Assembly (NCBI GenBank): GCA_021234155.1
Contig: JAJEKV010000008.1
Span: forward strand, 15,305,294-15,369,293
Source: Isoetes taiwanensis
Lineage: Eukaryota; Streptophyta; Lycopodiopsida; Isoetales; Isoetaceae
Length of the DNA stretch: 64,000 bases
Direction of reading: 5' to 3'
The first letter of the stretch is position 1, and each line of letters starts with the position of its first letter. The notes below the pieces were generated by a model. It made no database searches and had not been told where the DNA came from. It saw only the letters and a program-made list of their open reading frames with translations. The translations under genes were made by a program, and so were the position numbers. This document shows, piece after piece, positions 22,270 through 33,367 of this stretch.

Positions 22270-23349
22270 TTTTTGAATACCTGTCTTGGTTATCAAAGAT
22301 CTCGAGCTGCCTGTAATGTTTACTATCAGCTTAGAGGCTCTCAAATTTCCATTATCCTTCTATATGTTGATGATATGATACTCACAGGAGATGCTACTAA
22401 TTTGATTTCTAGCACCAAGGATTCCCTGAATACGAATTTTGAAATTACAGACTTGGGGTTCATGCATTACTGTTTGGGTTTAAAAATTTGGCAACAACCT
22501 CATGGCATTTTTCTCTCGCAAAATAAATATGTTAATGAGGTATTACACAGGTTTCACATGGCAGATTGTAAGGCCTCAGTTATACCTCATGATCCAGGTG
22601 AAGAACTGACTCTTAATTCAACACATGAAGACGTTGATGCTACACTGTACATGCAACTAGTTGGAGCTCTTCTTTTGTTATTCTTGTTACTCGGCCCCGA
22701 TATCGCCTACATTGTAGGGGTTCTTACACGTTTCATGCATCATCCTAAGTCCTCTCAATCGGCATGCAGCCAAGAAGGTTCTTCACTATCTTAAGGGAAT
22801 CAATGCGCTGTTCTCCATTACACTTGTTGGATGATCCTAAGCTTCTTATATATGCAGATTCTCGATCATGCCACAAGCGATGTCGAAAATAGAATATCTC
22901 TAACCGGGTTATACTTCCTTCTTTGCTTTGGTAATCCGGTTACATGGGGATCCAAGAAACAAGCAACTTGCGATCTCCCGCACCACCGAGCGGAACTTAA
23001 AGCCTTGTGCACGGCAGTCCAAGAAATGCCTTGGCTTGTTCATTTATATGAAGATTTAGGGGCCAAAGATACACCAACCTATCTTTATTATGACAATAAC
23101 GGTGCAATTTCTCATGCTAAATATCACAAATGGCATCATCTGACTAACATATCGATACCAAAGTATGTTTCATTCACGAACAACTTGATACTGGAATTAT
23201 TTCTCTTTCACATTGTTCTTCACAAGGACAGGCAGCAGATGGGTTGACAAAGCCTCTTGTAGGCAAGCATTTTGTTGCTATGAAGCAAATGTTTCACATT
23301 GTTTCTCTAACTGTTTTTCTTTCTCAGCAGTGTACGTCATCAGGAGGGG
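22270..23349 (+). mobile_element. 5'-truncated Ty1/copia pol (RT and RNase H)
   Basis: The plus-strand frame contains the copia reverse-transcriptase core ILLYVDDMILTGDATNLISS, then FEITDLGFMHYCLGLKI, GIFLSQNKYVNEVLHRFHM and DIAYIVGVLTRFMHHPKSSQ. After a frameshift near 22750 the RNase H region follows: GNPVTWGSKKQATCDLPHHR, AELKALCTAVQEMPWLVHLY and LYYDNNGAISHA. The end reads QAADGLTKPLVGKHF, the usual copia C-terminus. Everything upstream of mid-RT (gag, protease, integrase, 5' LTR) is missing. Several frameshifts and substitutions show that it is dead. A purine-rich tract (CATCAGGAGGGG) directly precedes the LTR. Confidence 0.85.
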
Positions 23350-23596
23350 TGTTAGACTCGGGATGACGTCACACTGCTGACGTGTCATTGCACGCCTGCT
23401 GACGTGGCTTTGCACGTTTGTTGCTGACATGGCAGTCATATATAAGCCATAGTCATGCGTGTCTGTGTTTTGTTCAGTTTCCAGATTCCCTTTTTGTTAC
23501 GATTCGTTTTAGCCAATCTATTTCAGTCTTCAGCAGGTATATGGATAGACAGACTGACAGACAGACGGAGTGGATGGATGGATGGACATTGTAACA
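23350..23596 (+). repeat. Copia 3' LTR (247 bp)
   Basis: The LTR begins TGTTAGACTCGG next to the polypurine tract and ends ATTGTAACA, giving TGTTA/TAACA inverted ends. No partner 5' LTR is in the window. It holds a promoter: a perfect TGACGTCA at 23364-23371, two further CTGCTGACGTG copies and a GCTGACATGG relative, then TATATAAG near 23439. The right part contains GACAGACTGACAGACAGACG and a (GGAT)n tract. Confidence 0.7.
23364..23446 (+). promoter_or_regulatory. LTR promoter with repeated TGACG boxes and TATA
   Basis: Three to four TGACG/ACGT-core motifs spaced about 25-27 bases apart lead to a TATATAAG box. TGACG/ACGT elements are the established binding sites of plant bZIP (TGA-type) factors. 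That they drive this LTR is an inference. Confidence 0.45.
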
Positions 23597-23599
23597 CCC

Positions 23600-25397
23600 A
23601 TGGAGACTGGCAAGGATGATTAGACTATGTTGTCTTCATCCTAATAGCAGAGACAACTCCACCAACATACATGCATGGCGCAAACAAAGAAATACAAAGC
23701 CTCACCTATACCTGAACGGTCCTCTGCCACTACACCTATAACGCGCAAATTCAAGGTTAGCATCAAACATTCTCACCAATTTGATGCTGGAGTTTTCGAA
23801 TCTCTTATGCATTGTGGAGATGTCTGCTTCACCTCAACGCCACACCCTTCACAATATCAAGGTAAATTCATATGTTTATACGACATGCATTTTGAATCCT
23901 AAGGAGGAAAGCATTTTGGTCCTCTAGTACAATAGCAATGAATTCAATTCTTTTTCTACTTATTTTATGTTTGAAGGAATTTATATGGGTTCAAATGAAA
24001 GAAACAGACAATGCAAGTTGCACATGCCAACGGGTATTTATGTTTCTATAAATAAGAATATAGAAAGAGGTATGCAATCTTGAGGTTGACTCCTGAGATA
24101 GGCGTGTCTTGGAGATACGTTCCTACAATTACATGCTTATTCATGGTGTCACATGGGACTTACTTGAAGTGCTTAGCCAAATAGTAACTTATGCCTACAC
24201 AATACTATTAACAGGCATGTATATATGTCTAAGAAATACATTTTGCATCTCTTTGTCTAGATTTTCTATGCAATTCAGGCTTTTTTTATATGAAAAGCAA
24301 AGCTTTTGAAAGGGGATAAAGTCTAAAACCATTTTAAAATTTTGAACAATCACCAAAAAAATATATATAATGCTACAAAAATAACAAGGTATCACGAGGT
24401 ATAAAAGTCAACTTACTTTTGCTTCTTTAAAAAACCTCAACAAGTAACCTTAATGAAGGCATTAGATGTGTTGATCTTGTATATTATATATTCACATAGA
24501 AAGGTGCTTACTTTTAGGTTTTAGCGGCCCTTTTGTCCATTTAATAAGATTGATATTCTTCAAGATCCTTAAGAATAAAGTTATGTCATAATCTCAACAT
24601 TCACTAAACTTTCATGATTTCACAATATTCTATGCCATCATAAGTGTAATCCTAAATAATGGCAGCAAAACAACACTCATGAAAGAGCGTACTAAAGAGA
24701 CAAGATTCAAATGAATAAAGTTGTGGCATAAACTTTCTCCATGCTATGAGTCATGGTTTTAAAATGGGATATTATACTCCACCTTTGCTTTGAGGGTTTT
24801 CTATCTATTTATATTCCATATAAAGCGGAGTCTAAAATGCAAGACAACACTAGCTTGGGCAAAAGAAAATGGAATCAAGTAAAGAAAGTGAAAATATCAT
24901 TGTCAATATCAATATGTAATAGGAATAATAGTTTCATAAAGATGTCATTAGTTTAGACATAGCATTATATGAGTCTAAAAGGCTAAAAGAGATGCTTTGC
25001 ATTACGTATTAGAATCTATTAGTGGAAGTGATTGCCAATACATCCATGAAATAGGAGTCCAGCTAGATTTTATAAACTTAAGAAGTTTGACTTATGAAGA
25101 TTAAGATGAGTTTATGTATTTCTTAAAATTTATATTAACAAACCACATATATATCAAAGTTGGCAAGGGCTTTATATATACAAAGTATAAGAGTGCCTAT
25201 TTTGTGTAATTATTAAAGAAATGTATGCATAATATGTGCTCTCATATGGAATAAACAAATAAACCTTATTGCAAAAAAAAGGAGGATGAATGTTTGTTAA
25301 AGTATCTTCTTGAAGCACTTGAGGCTGATTCCAACTTACTTTCATCACCACACGTATTTATGTGCACTTTTGTTTTAATATGGATCTCGGCTTAGGA
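23600..25397. other. Intergenic, one possible exon
   Basis: An ATG frame at 23675 (MAQTKKYKASPIPERSSATT...) stays open to a GTAAATTC donor-like site near 23863. No continuation was found, and it may be chance. The remainder, to the hAT-like MITE, is AT-rich with no feature I can support. Confidence 0.35.
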
Positions 25398-25405
25398 TAC
25401 TTTTA
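25398..25405. repeat. Left target-site duplication TACTTTTA
   Basis: Identical to 25774-25781 across the 368-bp hAT-like MITE. Confidence 0.8.
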
Positions 25406-25773
25406 CCCTGGATTGGGGGATCCCGAAGGTGTGATCCCGGAGGGCGGGATCCCCCTTACTACGCAGTAACTGGCCAGATTGTTTGGCCCTTATAAAGAAA
25501 AATGGGATAGATTTCGTATGGGATTTTCTCCCTTGATCCGCAACCAAATCGAATGGGGTCAGTTTGAGGATGGTCGGGATGGGCTAAATCAGAGGCGCAG
25601 GTAGAGCGAAGGAGGAATCGAAGCGACCATCGCTGTAATCAACAAGCTTCAATCTGGCCAAAAATCCAACCCATTAACTGCGCAGTTGACTGTGTGATCC
25701 CGGAGGATGGGATCTTTTCTGATGGTGATCCTGGAGAACGGGATCACCACCTCCGAGATCCCCCAAACTAGGG
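25406..25773. mobile_element. hAT-like MITE with perfect 8-bp target duplication
   Basis: The element is 368 bp long. Its ends are inverted: CCCTGGATTGGGGGATCCCG on the left, and on the right CGAGATCCCCCAAACTAGGG, whose reverse complement is CCCTAGTTTGGGGGATCTCG. It is flanked by identical 8-bp copies of TACTTTTA (25398-25405 and 25774-25781). An 8-bp duplication with short ends is the signature of the hAT superfamily. Inside each end, GATCCCGGAG/GGGATC motifs recur in both orientations (near 25433, 25697, 25715 and 25737), as hAT subterminal transposase-binding repeats do. There is no coding capacity, so it depended on a transposase supplied elsewhere. Confidence 0.8.
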
Positions 25774-25781
25774 TACTTTTA
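25774..25781. repeat. Right target-site duplication TACTTTTA
   Basis: Identical to 25398-25405 across the 368-bp hAT-like MITE. Confidence 0.8.
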
Positions 25782-26314
25782 TTTTGATCCGTGGATCTCC
25801 ATGGGACAAGATACAATATATTTCAAAAAGATTTCATATGACCTTGTATTCTAAGATACCAAAGTCACCATGGAGGACCACAATAAAGTCGTGCATCTCA
25901 AATGTGCTCTTTGTACTTGTCATAATCCTATATGAAAAGTTGTATATCTTGATCAAGGTAGTTGCAAAGTAGTATATCAATTTCACAACATATAAGCATG
26001 TGAACCCATAGTTTGAAGTCTCGTAACGATAAAATAACAAAATTGGACAATGGTAAACAGCTTAAATAAATAATCATTTGAATGCTTCATTTTGCTAAAA
26101 CCAAATTAGTTTCCTGCCTTTCATAAATTCTTATAAGCCGTAGAAACCCTATTTAGATGAAAGTGCCTCTCCAAGTACAGGGGAGGTATAAAAAGACCAC
26201 AAACGCTAATTTTCCATCATTATGACTCCATAATTATTGGCAAAGAATTTGAAAGCTAGATTTATAGACCCACCAATTGATAGTGTTGTGACATGAGGAC
26301 TCCATAACATGTTT

Positions 26315-27130
26315 TTTTCTTATGAAGAATATGAATTTTATTATTCAAAAGAGTAAATATAAAGAGTACATGCTTCATCTACTAGTGCAAGAGAGAAGGT
26401 GCCACTGGAACAACTAGAACCTCAAACACAATGCACTTACATCACCAAAGAAGTGAACTAATCTGGAGATAATGGACTCAAATACGATTCCTTTCATCTA
26501 TTTGAAGGGGAGCACTTATAGGCCATACATATTTTAGCTTCGGCGATGAAAATTATGTCATGAGTATAAGACTAGATGCCATAAAGTATAGCCTAAACAT
26601 TCCCAAATTGACCACAAAAGCCAACTATATCTATGATAAATCGCCTTCTGCTTAGCCGAGGGCAACAAATTAGGATACGTTGCTTGTCCAAGGCATTGTT
26701 CAATAGGATGTAATTGGGCCCATGTTGGTTGGAGCTCTATATAAGCAAACAATCTTCAAGAGTTGCAATATCTAAAAGGCATGATCGCAGAATCTATTAT
26801 ATGCAAGCATCTATGAATGATCCGTCACAAAAGCACATAGGCCTTCGGAAGATGGAGCAACTTATTATGTTCCCAACACCATGTACGTGACCAATTCTCT
26901 TGTTGGATCTATATAGCTGCCATCCAACAGGAGGGCACTGGTAAGAGAAGATGTTGTACAGAGCTGATATGATACTTGTCTCTAGGGACAGACGCATTGC
27001 AATTCCATGAGTTCTTTTCATGGCACCAGCCCCCACAATAAGAGGCAAGTTCTTTGCCACCTTCTTTCATAATGATACATCCCATCTAGTATTAAAAAAA
27101 GATTGAAGAAGCTCATCTGGCCATTGAACT
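26315..27130 (-). mobile_element. L1-type LINE 3' remnant, copy 1
   Basis: Minus-strand frames include SWLLWSIWECLGYTLW near 26620, the end of the reverse-transcriptase zinc-binding region of plant L1 elements ('LLW-IW--RN'). A possible RNase H start (MCFCDGSFIDACI) lies near 26850. The nucleotide sequence between 26340 and 26660 aligns with 44420-44720 (shared TACATGC-TCATCTA, GCACTTATAGGC and 'gccacwggarcamc'-type stretches), so the two are copies of one family in the same orientation. Many stops; dead. Confidence 0.55.
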
Positions 27131-27149
27131 AGAGATTCGGCACAAAGGT

Positions 27150-29490
27150 CACTTTGACTACCCCATTTGATTTGAATTGAATTCTAAGTGGATATTGTGT
27201 TCTGATTGCAACAAACTAGTCTGGCAAGATTTTAGCCAGAACGTTTCACTTAAAACTGGTTGTATAACATCCAAGTTCTTTTGGGATCAGATCCAGGGGC
27301 CTCCTAGTAAAGATAAAGCATATACTTGCATGACAAGAATCTATATTGCTTGGTGCTACAAAGAAAGTTTGCATAGGAACGACCAAGTTCTATCTTCCCT
27401 GAATTGTGTAATGGTTGTCGTCTTTCTGATAAACGAATGAATGAGTAATGGATATCTTTTATTGTCAATTTTGACCCATGAGGGTAGCAACTTGCCTAGG
27501 ACAGTCATATACAATATTGGAGATTATGATGTAACCCACCTGTGACTTTGCAGCAAGTGATCTCTCCTCTACACCATCGACGATTAGATGCCTAGCATAG
27601 TCAATTCTAATCATGGTTCCTAAGCTCGGCTATGGAGGAACACCAAGCATCTGGCGCGACCATGAGCTTGCCGTTGAATAGGGAGCGGCGAGACTGTAGC
27701 GGAGGCCTTTTTGCTGATAATCGATGCTGTGTCCACCCAAATTTGTGCCAGATTCTGCTGCTCCTTTTTCAATTAGTCCGTGGAAATGTGGGCGATCAAG
27801 CCCATCCGCCTTTCCGCATGTGGTGGATCAATCGGCCCCAGCTGCAGCATTAAATCCCATTTCGGAATGCGGGTAATCTAGAGTTTTGAGTCTTTGATCA
27901 TGCTTCAAATAGGTTTTTCCTGTTGATTTGGGTCGTAAAAGCGTGTCTTTGGACCGAAGGAAAGGGGCCGGATTTATTCCATTGTCTCAGAGCAGGAGAT
28001 TTTTTTTTTTTTTTGTATTCATCACAGAGCAGGAGGATTATTCAAATCTACGTCTAATCCTTCCCAGTTCTGAGCCAGTTCATGACTTTGCATGGAAGCC
28101 CTGGCTGTTGATTCTTATGTGGAAGTCGGATTTTAAGCCCAGCCCCAATTTCGATTGCTTCAGAGCACATCCGAGCCTATAACTGTTATAGAACGGATGG
28201 TCAAGAGCTGAAGGGAAAATAAGCCATCGATCCCTTGCATTCTAAATCCTGTGGAAATTGCCTTAACCTGTGGATCCGTTTGGGCGGATAAAGGCTGGGC
28301 CCATCATACTGCCCTTCATGAATCGAGAAAACCCACAAGTTATATTCGGGATGTGGTCTCTTATGCTTAAATCGGTCCTTTGGTTCTGCTATCTGCCCGA
28401 TTTGGGGCTCCAAGCCCGATTTGGGGCTGATCGAGGCAGCCAGCCAGAGCACCGAGAGGCGTCGCAAGATTATCTGCCGCCCAGCTGCCGCCCAAGTATT
28501 TCTTAATTTTCTCTTCCTGGAAAAAAGTCCGGGAAAAACATGCGTTATACTTTAGGATGCACAATATGTTGCCACGCGAGATGTCCCTATCGGACAATAT
28601 CAATTACATATGTAGGATAAGAACAGGTGAAGGGCGAATTGCTGATTTTTCTTACAAGGGGTTGTTCTATCAAATGTTGCAGGTGCAATGAAAATAACGG
28701 GGCTTATTGATTGTGCATTCACCCCCTTGTACTTCGCTATTGCTTGCTTCAACACCCTTCTGTTGCAGGCTACTTGTTCAATAGGTACATCAAAAAGTCA
28801 TCCTTCTGTTGCATGCTACTTGTTAGGTACATCAAAGAGTTTGAAATGATAGAGACTTAACAATTATGTCTAACTTATGGGTTTTGTGTATATTTGAAAT
28901 TCAGCTTCAGGACTATAGAACATCAAAATTTTCCTTGAACAAGCATCTCAACAAGGCAGCTATTATTGAGCACCTTGCCACATTATTCTTGTTGGCATGA
29001 TAAAGATTGTTATATGTAACTGTAAGGGTATTCAAAAAGCAATCATGAACCCATCTGTCTTGATTATCCAAAGCTTAACATTTTATAGAGCAGCGGCAAG
29101 AAACATCTGACGTGTGAAGAAGCAGGGCTTTCGAATCCTTTTAATGTCTAAGTAAGAAATCAATTGTGAACATTTCACCTATTAAGAATGATCCAACAGC
29201 AGAATGCAGCAAAAATTTCAGCCTCAATGCACGAAATTACCTCACAGAACTGTTTTATCATCTCAACAGAAATGAAGATAGGGTAGAAAGAAGCATCTAT
29301 GCAGAAACAACTGCAAGAAGATGAACTCCAGGTCGATCGAATATGCAGTAGAGTCGCCGCTGCTGCTTGTCCACGCTCCGGCAGACCTAGAAACAAAATA
29401 GAATATGCCTAAAAACCCTAAACGAAAAGGTCTCGAACCTTGCACATATGCCTACCTTAAGAAAATAGAAAAAAAAAGAAAACAAAGGGG
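27150..29490. other. Intergenic, no gene recognised
   Basis: Several moderately GC-rich blocks occur (27.63-27.86 and 28.2-28.5 kb) with a short direct repeat of CCGATTTGGGGCTCCAAGCC/CCGATTTGGGGCTGATC near 28399-28430. The style resembles the leader region upstream of the PPR gene (62.2-63.0 kb), but I cannot show homology. No coding exon is supported. Confidence 0.35.
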
Positions 29491-29494
29491 GCTA

Positions 29495-29650
29495 AACCAT
29501 TGTGGAAATGCATTTTAAACAAGAAAATATGATGCGCGCTCTAGAAATATTGATTAGTAGAGCTCATGCAATACGGGCATCAAATCATATGAAAACCATA
29601 GAAAAAAATATATAAAAATACAAAAAAAAAACCCCTGTTATCATACTAGA
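29495..29650 (-). mobile_element. Fragment of foldback family (right shoulder only)
   Basis: Read on the minus strand, AACAGGGGTTTTTTTTTTGT leads through TTTTTTTCTATGGTTTTCAT and ATGATTTGATGCC to a CTAGAGCGCG end. This matches the right shoulder of copy II (19188-19300). The core inverted pair is absent. Confidence 0.55.
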
Positions 29651-29815
29651 TATTTGCTCTCTGGAATATTTGGAAAGCTAGAAATAGGATTGTATATGGC
29701 AATAAGAATTTTTCAAATTTTTGGATTAAAATGCACTTCCAGTTTGATGTTGAAGCTATTGCTACTGCTCACAATGTATTCAATGGTTCTTTTGATTTGT
29801 TGGTTTCTAATCTAA

Positions 29816-30553
29816 ATGTCATTGATTCTAATACTACTTTTCTTGATCATGGTAGCCCATCTCAAGCAATGTAAAGGAAATGGAGAAGGGGATTTGGAAG
29901 ATAAAAGAAAAAGAGAAGATATGGATCTTTATGGAATGATGGAAAGACTAAGTGTGGATCGTGAATACTCGGACAGGACAACAGTTTTGGTCAAGCTTTT
30001 CTGCAGGGAAGTAGTTCAAGTATATTGCATGTTCGATCTCATCTTCATATATCATGATTACATGTCCGAAAGGCAGTTCACAAGATATAGGGAACTATAC
30101 TATACACACAAACTCTTGGCAGATTTGTATGGTTCTCTGCTGTTACTTATTGATACTAAAGACTTGGACTCTTCCTTTAATGAAGCTGATGATCCATTCT
30201 GGACCACTACACCTTCGGCTCTGCAGACTTTTTTTACTCTTTCAATACCAAACTTGACTCTCTTTCTTGTTAAACTCATTTCCATGCCTCCTATTTTTGC
30301 TATCCTTTGGAATACAAACTCAGTCAGTAATTGCTCAATTTTAACTCATCATCCAGTAAGAGTTTTTGGTTGGCTAAGTTTCTTTTCAGGATTTGGACAC
30401 TTAAGGCAATGGAGTCTGGGGCTTCATCCTCAGCTGAAGGAAGGATACACAGTTGGGGTCGGGGTTGGTGACTGGATCGTTGAATGCCCTGGCTTCTTTT
30501 TGGGGGCCCAAAGCCTACTAAGATCATCTTTGAACTATTTAAAGTTAATCTAA
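29816..30553 (+). CDS. Long open frame in an L1 3' region, unknown
   Basis: The frame starts at an ATG (MSLILILLFLIMVAHLKQCK) and stays open for 245 codons. The first 17 residues are hydrophobic, followed by a charged stretch (GEGDLEDKRKREDMDLYGMM) and a region YSDRTTVLVKLFCREVVQVY. I recognise no family. It lies between L1 reverse-transcriptase-tail sequence and a poly(A) run, so it is most likely a retrotransposon segment or chance frame rather than a host gene. The nominal N-terminus overlaps other-frame L1-like sequence. Confidence 0.2.
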   Translation: MSLILILLFLIMVAHLKQCKGNGEGDLEDKRKREDMDLYGMMERLSVDREYSDRTTVLVKLFCREVVQVYCMFDLIFIYHDYMSERQFTRYRELYYTHKLLADLYGSLLLLIDTKDLDSSFNEADDPFWTTTPSALQTFFTLSIPNLTLFLVKLISMPPIFAILWNTNSVSNCSILTHHPVRVFGWLSFFSGFGHLRQWSLGLHPQLKEGYTVGVGVGDWIVECPGFFLGAQSLLRSSLNYLKLI

Positions 30554-30699
30554 TTGTCTTCTCAAGTTAAAAGTAAGCCTTTTCTCTTTTAAGGGAAGGC
30601 TACATGTACTATTACGCTTCACGGTTCATTCTTATTTTGCTATCTTTTAGCAGAATAATGTATGGCTTTTTTTGATTAATGAAAAAAAGCAACTCTTAC

Positions 30700-30702
<3 letters not shown>

Positions 30703-30738
<36 letters not shown>
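30703..30738 (+). repeat. Poly(A) tract
   Basis: An uninterrupted run of about 36 A closes the L1-type insertion on the plus strand. Confidence 0.9.
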
Positions 30739-30739
<1 letters not shown>

Positions 30740-30744
30740 AATAC

Positions 30745-32560
30745 CAAATTTGACCTAAAAGGGATATACCACAAACAAAGGCATTTTATAATACAACACC
30801 AATGTAATGGCATATTATGTGATCTATGCATCATTCAAAGATTCAATAGTTTTTTAAGTTATACCAAAATATGGGTTGTAGGTGTAAATGCTTCACTATG
30901 TCCTATTTATATCATATTGTTAGCTTACATAGGAGCAAGCATATTATCCTCTACTAGTAATGATAACTGATATTTGTTAGTAATATTCAAGTTATTGCCA
31001 GCAGAACATCATTATTAGCGTCATTTTGTACAATGGGTGTGTGTTAATCAACCTTTAATTGTGAGTGTGGAAATGATATAACTGATTGCAACTGTTGCTA
31101 TGAAAAAGCTTATGATTCCTAAAGACTATTTGATGTTGCAAAAAACATGGAGGGGTCCATAGTCTCTACAATAAAGAATTGTCAATGTCGATGGCCATCA
31201 TAGTGGTTGTAAGGTTCTTCTTCTTCTTCCTCCTCATGTGGGACGCTAATTTTGTCATCCTCGTCGTTACTTGCAATCACTACCCCCTAACTCAGCGCTT
31301 AACGTCATGTCCTCGACGTCATGAATAACCTCATATTTTCTCGTATATCCTATTGTATTCTTTGGGAGTTCATAGTGAGAAAACGTGGAGGGATAGCAAA
31401 CTGAAATTGTTGGTGGTAGAAGAATTCCCATGTGGCTCTACTACTTCGACGAAAGTTCATTATGTACAGACAGAGTTCCTCGCAGTAGGCCAAATTTGAA
31501 GAAGGGTAGCAAGAAGTTGCTATAATGTTCCTGCTTCCTCAAGTTAGCAATTAAAATAACAATTTGTTTTGTCCTTTGAAAATCTTGCCAAGATACGACA
31601 ACATATATTTGAAATCCGTGCATATTAAATAATCTACCGACACAATGTTGAAAGCGTTCTTATATTTTGAATGCAAATTCGTACAATTGATTGGCACGTA
31701 ACCATTGCAAGGGCCAGTATTTTATGCTTTCACTTGTAGATGGGGGAATGCAAATTGCATGGGGGATTACTCCTACCAACAACCTTTCATTGTAATCCCC
31801 AAACATTCACACAATGTATTTAAAACTTGATGGGGATGATTTCATCTCAAAACTTATATATGAAGACCGACAATAATAACTAACTATCACGATATTCTCA
31901 TCTCTTGGTTTCTCTTCTAAAAGTTATAAAACAAGCACTTGTTATGGAAAATGTTGCTTGCCCTAAAAGACCACCAATGGACTTGTGTTGGAAACAATTG
32001 GAAGTGAGAAAATTTTAGGATTTGAAAGATATCAAAACGCTGTTACAAGTTTCCTCCATATGCGTTTATTAACTCTGGGATGGCGGGGAAGATGTATGTT
32101 CACATGCAAGAGGTGAAACTAAGAAATATAGTGCATTGTAATTCTCAAAACATGAGGGGCAACTCCAACATTGTTGCAAGTCAAGCAGAGTACTTTTGAC
32201 GTCTAAGAATAACCATTGTTTTGATAGTCTCAACACATTGCTTAGAACATCATCATCTGAAAATTTCAACACATTGCTTTTGACATAACCAAGTTAGATA
32301 TCCCCTTTAGCAAAGATCATGGTTTGCACTATACACGAGATGCTCTTAATCTAACTTGAAGCAACACTGAACTTAAAGTTCACACATGGGGTGGATGGAT
32401 TTGCATGTAAAACGTAGAAACTTGTTAGCCACGACTAACAAGATTATTGACCAGATAAGGAAGCAAGAACTGGTTCAGCAGACTAATTTGGCATGTGAAG
32501 CTTCAGATTGCTTCCTTGAACCGTAAGACTGTATGGAAGGTAAGTAAACGAAGTTGATTG
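30745..32560. other. Intergenic, nothing recognised
   Basis: No domain-bearing frame and no repeat family were seen. The minus-strand frames at 31441-31623 and 32069-32272 have no recognisable features. Confidence 0.45.
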
Positions 32561-32564
32561 GCGA

Positions 32565-33060
32565 GGGGAGAAAGACTGAGTCATAATCCGAGGAAAGAAA
32601 CGGACAATGCAATGAAAGAAATGGAGAAACTAAAAGCATCTATGTAAAGTGATGATAACGAATGATAGAGAAAGAATGTCGAGAGGTTGGGAGAGGAGGA
32701 AATTAGAGGTAGAAAGATGGGGAAAGACAGCGAGTGAGGAGGGGGAGACGTGCAAGCAAGGGAGGCAACAGGAGTAGGATAAGGGGAGAGAGGGTGGCGA
32801 GCGAGCAAGGAGGATGTGTGTGTGGGGCATGCGAGGAGGGCGGCGAGGTAGATGGGGGAAGGGGCGAAAGAATTTTTAACGTCCAGTGAAGAGAAGAAAG
32901 GGGCAGGGAAAATTTTGAACGTCCGGCCAGGGAAGGACGGGGCAGAGAGAATTTTTAACGTCCACGGAGAGCAGAACGGGGCAGAGGATGAAGATGGAGA
33001 GAAGGAGAGGGATAGAGATAGGCAGGCAGGAGACAAGGGTCATGGAAGTTGACTAGGGAA
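32565..33060. repeat. Purine-rich tract with 40-bp tandem units
   Basis: The plus strand is strongly purine-rich (GGAGAGGAGG, GGGGGAGACG, GGGAGAGAGG). At 32870-32990 three units about 40 bp apart begin AATTTTTAACGTCC, AATTTTGAACGTCC and AATTTTTAACGTCC, each ending in GGGGCAG. The third reads TTTTTAACGTCCACGGAGAG, close to the LINE 3' end TTTTTATCGTCCACGGAGAC. The opposite-strand frame at 32581-33036 is a Ser/Pro/Leu composition artefact. Confidence 0.6.
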
Positions 33061-33317
33061 CGTTTCGTTGTTTGGGACCTAGGGGGAGGGGGGGGTTATA
33101 AAAAAGAAAAACAAAAAATATTTTTGTGGGGGGTAAGGTTCGGGGCGAATATTAAAAGTCAAGGAAGACGGACCGGCGGGCAATGGGACCGACCGGGGGC
33201 CTTTTCACATTGACTCTTCTGGGGACACGTGCGCGCATTAAGGCGGCTGCTGGCCCTTTGACTCGTCTGTCCCCTTACATTATGACTGTCCCCTCCACGC
33301 CCTTCACTGTTTTTTTT

Positions 33318-33367
33318 TTACCCCAGTTACCCGACCTTTTTACCCCCAGTTACCCGACCTTTTTACC
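33318..33367. repeat. Short tandem duplication upstream of the F-box/MYND gene
   Basis: CCCCAGTTACCCGACCTTTT-TA is repeated directly (two copies at about 33321-33366) in a pyrimidine-rich stretch that probably belongs to the promoter or leader of the F-box/MYND gene. Confidence 0.6.

Larger units (their letters stand above)
29650..30740 (+). mobile_element. L1-type LINE 3' end with poly(A) tail
   Basis: Near 29660 the plus strand encodes ALWNIWKARNRIVYGNKNFS, the end of the L1 reverse-transcriptase zinc-binding region. A frame follows (29816-30553, 245 codons, ATG start) that is unusually long for decayed DNA but carries no domain I can name. It may be the L1 C-terminal region or an included transcript. 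The insert ends with TTTTTGATTAATGAAAAAAA, a short spacer, and a poly(A) run of about 35 at 30703-30738, the usual hallmark of L1 retrotransposition on this strand. Confidence 0.6.

Noticed and set aside
22830-23247. Separate gene for the 138-codon frame
   Set aside because: Its content is copia RNase H continuing from the RT frame after a frameshift; it is part of the same dead element.
32581-33036. 151-codon minus-strand Ser/Pro/Leu-rich frame
   Set aside because: It is the complement of a purine-rich low-complexity tract; the composition alone keeps the frame open.
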